Assembly: GCA_025464025.1 (NCBI GenBank)
Contig: JAODBP010000047.1
Coordinates: 1 to 17,677, forward strand
Source: Actinomycetes bacterium
GTDB taxonomy: Bacteria; Actinomycetota; Acidimicrobiia; Acidimicrobiales; CADCSY01
DNA length: 17,677 nucleotides
Direction of reading: 5' to 3'
The position numbers and the translations under genes were made by a program. Shown here piece by piece: positions 13,735 to 17,677 of the stretch. The number at the start of each line of letters is the position of its first letter. The stretch's first letter is position 1. The notes under the pieces were generated by a model. The model was not told the origin of the DNA and searched no databases. It saw nothing but the letters and a program-made list of their open reading frames with translations.

Positions 13735-16065
13735 TCAGGAGGCCGCGGTGGTCGTCAGGCTGTGGACCTGGTTGGTGCCCGAGGTCGTGACCACGACCGT
13801 GCCGGTCTTGGTCCCGCCCTTGATGGCGGTCAGCTCGGCCTCGAACTCGGCCAGCGTCTTGTCCACGCCGTTGACCTTGTAGAGGTCGGCACCGTCGGCG
13901 TAGCTGACCTTGGCCAGCACCGAGGTGCCGTTCTGGGCCAGCACCTCGTAGGTGTTGGCGTTGGGCGGGTTCTCGCTGGTGTCGATGGTGCTCGCCTTGA
14001 CCGCTCCCGCGAGGTTGGCGTCGGTGAGGGCGAGCTGCTGGGCGGTGCCCGACGGGTCGTCGGCCGCCCGGAAGGTGATCGTGTCACCCGGGCTGTACGC
14101 CGCTTCGATCGCCCCCTCGCTGGAGACGACGCCGTTCAGCAGGAACTGCCCGGTCTTGCCGTAGGTGATGGTGGGCTCGCCGGTGGCGGTGGCCAGCTTG
14201 AAGTTGCCACCGTCGCCGGTGTCGTTCGCCGGGACCCCGTCGCCATCCTTGGTCACCGTGCCCATGGCCTGCCCGGTCTGGGTGGCCGGGGCCTGGTCGA
14301 CGAGCGTGTAGGTCTCCGTGCTGCCCACCCGCTTGTAGGTGACCGTGTCGCCCGTGGTGAGGTGGTCGTTGAACGTGGCGAAGTCGGTGGCCGTGGTGCC
14401 GGGGATCACGAACGCGTCCTGGCTGTTGGCGACGTAGAGGTCATCGGCGTTGGAGGCCGGGTCGTCGCCGAGCGCCCCGATGTGGAGCTGGGCCTGAACC
14501 GGGAGCTGCTTGTTGATGTCGTTCGCCGGGCCGGTGACGTCGGCGTTGGTGAGGGCGAACTCGGCACCGGTGATCGTGATGCTGTCGCCCTCGCTTATGT
14601 CGGCCTCGAACTGCGTCACGGTCTTGTTCGGCGCGCCGTCGATCTTGTAGGTGGCGCCGGTGCCCGAGTACACGATCCCGGCGCGGAGGGTGTCACCGGT
14701 GACCCGGTCGATGTAGGAGAACTTCTTCCCCACGAGCGAGGTGTCGACGTTGCCGACGAGGCCCGAGGTGATCTTCGAGGCGTCGACGTTCACCAGGTCG
14801 TGCCGGGCCGACGTGCCTGCCGTGTAGGTGATCGTGTCGGCCGGGGAGGCGTTGGCCTCGAAGCCGCTGATGTCGGCCGGCTTGCCGTCGACGGTGAACA
14901 GGTCGGTCGCCTTGTAGGTCACCGTCGTGGCCGTCGTCGCCCCGCTGGCCACGAACGTGTAGCGGTCGTTGTTCGTGTCGGCCTCGGTGACCTGCCCCGA
15001 GGACGAGGTGGCTGAGGCCCCACCGGCCGCCTGGGCCGCCGCCTTGGCCGCGTCGCTCACCGCGCTGGTGCCGCCGAAGACCCGGCCCGACGTCAGGGTC
15101 GCGGCGTGGGCCTGGAGCCACGTCTGGGTCGGCGCGCTGAGCGCGGTCGAGGCGGTCAGGACGATCGACCGGTTGCCGCGCCCGGCCGCCGGGCCGCCGG
15201 CGAGGGCGTCGGCGAACTGCTCGCCGGTCGCCAGGTCGACGGTGGTCGTGCTCCACGCCGGGAGCTTGGCGATGGCGAAGTCGGCCAGGGCCGTCGCCGT
15301 GGCGTAGCGGTTGGCACCCGCCACCCGCTCGGTGGTGGCGCCCGCCGCCTTGACCTCGGCGTCGACCGCGTCGCTGATGGCCGACGTGCCGCCGACGAGG
15401 ACGACGTGCTTGATGGCGAGGGCCGTCAGCGCGGCCTTCGACTCGGCGGGCAGGGTCCCGGCCCGGGTCAGGATGATCGGGAACCGCTGCGAGTACCCGA
15501 CCGGCCCGGCGGCGAGCGCGTCGGGGAAGACGTCGCCGCTGGCCACGATGGCGGTCTTGAGCCCACCGAGCGTCCCGACGCCGAGGGCGCTCGGGGTCTG
15601 GGCCACCTTGGCGGCCGTGTCGTAGCGGTTCGCCCCGGCGACCCGGGTCACCGTGTAGGTCTTGGCCAGGTCCTGCTCGGCGGCGGTGCTGATGGCGGCG
15701 GTGCCACCGAGGAGGATGACGTTCTTCACCCCCATCGCCGCCAGGCGGGTCTTGGTCGCGTCCGGCACGGTGCCCGTGGTGGTCAGCAGGACCGGGGCGC
15801 CCCCGGTCTGGAGGCCGGCGAGGTAGGCGCCGGCGAGGGCGTCGGCGAAGGCGTCCCCCCGGGCGATGACCGCGGTCTGGGCACCGGTCGGGAAGGCGTT
15901 GGCGGCCACGGCCGACGCCGTGGCGTAGCGATCGGTGCCGGCCACCCGGGTGAGGGTGAAGGCGGCGGTGGCCGAGGCCTGCGAGGCCAGGCCGGCGAGT
16001 CCGGCCGCGCCGAGGAGCGCAGCGAGGGCTGCGGCGCCGAGACGACGCCGGGGGGTGGGTGCCAT
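13735..16065 (-). CDS. S-layer-like secreted protein with three CWB2 repeats and a five-fold repeat region
   Basis: This 776-residue protein has a signal peptide (1-32, basic MAPTPRRR then an Ala/Leu core ending ASQASA). Three CWB2 (PF04122-like) repeats follow at about 36-135, 138-240 and 245-345. They are opened by RVAGTDRYAT (40), RVAGANRYDT (141) and RVAGANRYAT (247) and contain FADALAG-type and GGT-x-A-[IV]-S motifs. After a Ser/Ala linker, residues about 360-776 hold five diverged copies of an ~85-residue unit rich in Thr, Asp and Gly, with no Cys and very few basic residues. CWB2 domains bind secondary wall polymers, so this looks like a wall-anchored S-layer or surface protein. The ATG at 16065 has AGGAG six bases upstream; the frame stays open further upstream, but only as sequence antisense to pabB. 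It is divergent from pabB and upstream of a second CWB2 gene. Confidence 0.92.
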   Translation of the reverse strand: MAPTPRRRLGAAALAALLGAAGLAGLASQASATAAFTLTRVAGTDRYATASAVAANAFPTGAQTAVIARGDAFADALAGAYLAGLQTGGAPVLLTTTGTVPDATKTRLAAMGVKNVILLGGTAAISTAAEQDLAKTYTVTRVAGANRYDTAAKVAQTPSALGVGTLGGLKTAIVASGDVFPDALAAGPVGYSQRFPIILTRAGTLPAESKAALTALAIKHVVLVGGTSAISDAVDAEVKAAGATTERVAGANRYATATALADFAIAKLPAWSTTTVDLATGEQFADALAGGPAAGRGNRSIVLTASTALSAPTQTWLQAHAATLTSGRVFGGTSAVSDAAKAAAQAAGGASATSSSGQVTEADTNNDRYTFVASGATTATTVTYKATDLFTVDGKPADISGFEANASPADTITYTAGTSARHDLVNVDASKITSGLVGNVDTSLVGKKFSYIDRVTGDTLRAGIVYSGTGATYKIDGAPNKTVTQFEADISEGDSITITGAEFALTNADVTGPANDINKQLPVQAQLHIGALGDDPASNADDLYVANSQDAFVIPGTTATDFATFNDHLTTGDTVTYKRVGSTETYTLVDQAPATQTGQAMGTVTKDGDGVPANDTGDGGNFKLATATGEPTITYGKTGQFLLNGVVSSEGAIEAAYSPGDTITFRAADDPSGTAQQLALTDANLAGAVKASTIDTSENPPNANTYEVLAQNGTSVLAKVSYADGADLYKVNGVDKTLAEFEAELTAIKGGTKTGTVVVTTSGTNQVHSLTTTAAS
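13738..14988 (-). repeat. Five degenerate ~85-residue protein repeats
   Basis: Within the S-layer-like protein, five cores align: residues ~388 (DLFTVDGKPADISGFEAN), ~471 (ATYKIDGAPNKTVTQFEAD), ~549 (QDAFVIPGTTATDFATFN), ~638 (TGQFLLNGVVSSEGAIEA) and ~728 (DLYKVNGVDKTLAEFEAE). Four continue as x(2-4)-[GA]-D-[TS]-[IV]-T; the last has GGTKTGTVVVT instead. A [LV]-[TV]-[ND]-x-D-like segment links consecutive units. Spacing is 77-90 residues. DNA identity between units is low, so they are old duplications. Confidence 0.7.
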
Positions 16066-16140
16066 GAGGTGCTCCTTGTCCTGGTGGACGCGCGACGACC
16101 GCGACGTCCCGCCGCCAGAGGAGTTCGTTCCCCACGGACC
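16066..16140. promoter_or_regulatory. Divergent intergenic region between the S-layer-like gene and pabB
   Basis: These 75 bp separate two divergent starts, so promoters for both should lie here or just inside the flanking genes. On the - strand AAGGAG (16072-16077) is the ribosome binding site of the S-layer-like gene. On the + strand AGAGGAG (16117-16123) lies 17 nt before the pabB GTG, too far for an ordinary Shine-Dalgarno. I see no convincing TANNNT box or -35/-10 pair. Confidence 0.45.
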
Positions 16141-17238
16141 GTGATCCTGCAACCTGCTCCTCCCACCACACCCGGCCCCGACCTCCTGGGAGCGATCGAG
16201 CTCTACGCTCGCGAGGTGACGCCCGAGCTGCCGCCCGTCGCCGCCGTGGGCGGGTGGCTGGCCACCGGCCTGCTCGACGTCACCAGCGACCTGGCCGCGC
16301 TCGACGGCGAGGGGTTCTGGGTCGTCGTCCTCCCCTACGAGGGCACGCCGGTCTGCGCCCGCTTCGCCCACCACCGGCCCATGGTCGGGCGCCCGGCCCG
16401 GACGTGGGTCGGGCCCCGCGCCGACGCCTGGCGCTCCTCGCTCGACCGCTCGGCGTTCGAAGCCGGCGTGGACACCATCCGGAAGGCGATCGCGGCCGGC
16501 GACGTGTACCAGGTGAACCTCACCCGGCGGTTGTCGGCGCCCATCCCGCCCGACGCCGACGTCCTCGCCCTCGGCACCGCGCTCGCCGGCGGGAACCCGG
16601 CGCCCCACGCCGCCGTCGTGCGCCTGCCGGCCCAGGGCGTGCACGTCGCCTCGGCCTCCCCGGAGCGGTACCTCCGCCGGCAGGGCCGGCGGGTCACCTC
16701 GCAGCCGATCAAGGGCACGGCGTCGGCCACCGACGGGTTCCTCGCCAAGGACCGGGCCGAGAACGTGATGATCGTCGACCTCGTCCGCAACGACCTCGGC
16801 CGCGTGTGCGAGTGGGGATCGGTCGAGGTGCCCGCCCTCTGCGCCGTGGAGCAGCACCCCGGGTTGGCCCACCTGGTGTCGACCGTCGAGGGCCGACTGC
16901 GCCCGGACGTGGGCTGGGCCGAGCTGCTGGCCGCCACGTTCCCGCCCGGCTCGGTCACCGGCGCACCGAAGCTGGCCGCCATGGAGGTCATCCGTCGGCT
17001 CGAGCCGGTCGAGCGGGGGCCCTACTGCGGTGCCGTCGGCTGGGTCGACGCCGACGCCGGCACCGGCGACCTCAACGTCGCCATCCGGACGTTCTGGTTC
17101 GACGACGGCGAGCTGCACCTCGGGACCGGCGGCGGGATCACGTGGGACTCCGACCCGGCCGGCGAGTGGGCCGAGACCGAGCTGAAGGCCCGGCGCCTCC
17201 TCGCCGTGGCGTCGGCGACCCTGGCCGGAGCCCGATGA
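16141..17238 (+). CDS. pabB: Aminodeoxychorismate synthase component I
   Basis: This 365-residue chorismate-binding enzyme converts chorismate plus ammonia to 4-amino-4-deoxychorismate, for p-aminobenzoate and folate. Motifs are DVYQVNLTRR (121-130), SASPERYL (171-178), QPIKGT (188-193), AENVMIVDLVRNDLGRV (206-222), LLAATFPPGSVTGAPK (262-277) and GTGGGITWDSDP (328-339). The PIKGT lysine (Lys191) separates PabB from anthranilate synthase TrpE, which usually has PIAGT. The N-terminal part is short compared with E. coli PabB (~450 residues). The GTG at 16141 is the only start between the divergent promoter region and the first conserved segment, although it lacks a well-spaced Shine-Dalgarno; GTG 16216 is an alternative. 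The stop overlaps the pabC start (ATGA). No pabA is in view. Confidence 0.93.
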   Translation: MILQPAPPTTPGPDLLGAIELYAREVTPELPPVAAVGGWLATGLLDVTSDLAALDGEGFWVVVLPYEGTPVCARFAHHRPMVGRPARTWVGPRADAWRSSLDRSAFEAGVDTIRKAIAAGDVYQVNLTRRLSAPIPPDADVLALGTALAGGNPAPHAAVVRLPAQGVHVASASPERYLRRQGRRVTSQPIKGTASATDGFLAKDRAENVMIVDLVRNDLGRVCEWGSVEVPALCAVEQHPGLAHLVSTVEGRLRPDVGWAELLAATFPPGSVTGAPKLAAMEVIRRLEPVERGPYCGAVGWVDADAGTGDLNVAIRTFWFDDGELHLGTGGGITWDSDPAGEWAETELKARRLLAVASATLAGAR

Positions 17239-17677
17239 CCGGCGCACCCATCTGGCTGAACGGGACGCTGGTCGCTCCCGGCGACGCCGCCGTGCCCGCC
17301 CTCGACCACGGGATCACGGTCGGCGACGGCGTGTTCGAGACGTTGCGCGTCTACGGCGGCGTCCCGTTCGCCGCCGACCGCCACCTCGACCGGTTGCTCC
17401 GGTCGGGCGCCGGGCTCGGCCTCGAGCTGCCCGACCGCCACCTGCTGGCCCGCGCCATCGAGGAGGTCGCCGCGGCCAGCGGCCTCCCCGACTGCCGCCT
17501 CCGCCTCACCGTCACGGCCGGCGACGGCCCGCTCGGCCCCAGGCGCACGACCGGTGCCTGCACGGTGGTGGCCGCCGTGGCCCCGCTCGACCCCGTCGCC
17601 CCCACGACCGACGTGGTCACCGTCCCGTGGGTCCGGAACGAGCGCTCGCCCCTGGTCGGGCTGAAGACGACGTCCTA
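17235..17677 (+). CDS. pabC: Aminodeoxychorismate lyase-like PLP enzyme, truncated by window edge
   Basis: About 147 N-terminal residues of a fold-type IV PLP enzyme are visible. It begins MTGAPIWLNGTLVAPGD, has the conserved DHGITVGDGVFETLRVYGG (24-42) and an RHLDRLLRS motif, and ends just after GLKTTS, where the Lys is the expected PLP-binding residue. The ATG at 17235 overlaps the pabB stop (ATGA) and is preceded by GGAG at 17227-17230. Coupling to pabB points to 4-amino-4-deoxychorismate lyase (p-aminobenzoate formation). D-amino-acid and branched-chain aminotransferases share these motifs, so the assignment leans on context. The gene continues beyond 17677. Confidence 0.85.
   Translation, partial: MTGAPIWLNGTLVAPGDAAVPALDHGITVGDGVFETLRVYGGVPFAADRHLDRLLRSGAGLGLELPDRHLLARAIEEVAAASGLPDCRLRLTVTAGDGPLGPRRTTGACTVVAAVAPLDPVAPTTDVVTVPWVRNERSPLVGLKTTS

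Noticed and set aside
16117..16123. AGAGGAG as the pabB ribosome binding site
   Set aside because: It is 17 nt from the GTG, with no in-frame start codon closer to it.
13735..17247. 1170-codon - strand frame extending the S-layer-like protein through the pab region
   Set aside because: The extra N-terminus is the antisense of pabB. A signal peptide and AGGAG ribosome binding site define the start at 16065.

Overview
The window is very GC-rich, densely packed DNA that reads as Actinomycetota. Several features fit that: many GTG starts (and one TTG), 4-nt start/stop overlaps, TANNNT boxes close to starts, PF04122-type cell-wall-binding (CWB2) proteins, and Ser/Thr/Pro-rich extracytoplasmic tails. 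An acidimicrobial-type actinobacterium is my best guess, but that is inference from general character and not from a marker gene.

Thirteen complete genes and one truncated gene are supported. On the + strand at the right end are pabB (16141-17238) and the start of pabC (from 17235, cut by the window edge), for p-aminobenzoate and folate synthesis. Everything else runs on the - strand, so it is read right to left. First come two secreted CWB2 proteins: an S-layer-like protein with a five-fold repeat region (13735-16065), and a protein with three Cys-paired beta-sandwich-like domains followed by three CWB2 repeats (11860-13686). A hairpin and a promoter-like box then mark a new unit. It starts with a LytR-CpsA-Psr (LCP) polymer ligase (10418-11818) and continues with rmlA, rmlB, rmlD, ugd (interrupted by an intein), a UDP-xylose synthase-like gene, a family 2 glycosyltransferase, a His-rich membrane protein, a sugar-nucleotidyltransferase and an epimerase-like protein (260-1189). 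A hairpin overlaps the last stop codon. The leftmost 241 bases hold no gene I can support.

Together the - strand genes look like a cell-surface polymer locus. RmlA/B/D make most of dTDP-L-rhamnose (rmlC is absent). UGD and the UXS-like enzyme make UDP-glucuronate and UDP-xylose. The nucleotidyltransferase would supply another activated sugar. The glycosyltransferase adds sugars, and the LCP protein would attach the finished polymer to peptidoglycan. The two CWB2 proteins upstream are natural candidates to bind that polymer, as S-layer proteins do in Clostridioides.

The most notable points are: (i) an intein placed exactly at the catalytic cysteine of UGD, ending in Gln instead of Asn and carrying a homing endonuclease whose first catalytic acid is Gln; (ii) an epimerase-like protein lacking both the catalytic Ser/Thr and Tyr; (iii) a 14-bp hairpin that buries the ribosome binding site and start codon of the second CWB2 gene; (iv) a five-fold ~85-residue repeat in the S-layer-like protein; and (v) recurring TANNNT boxes 6-11 nt before starts at non-overlapping junctions.
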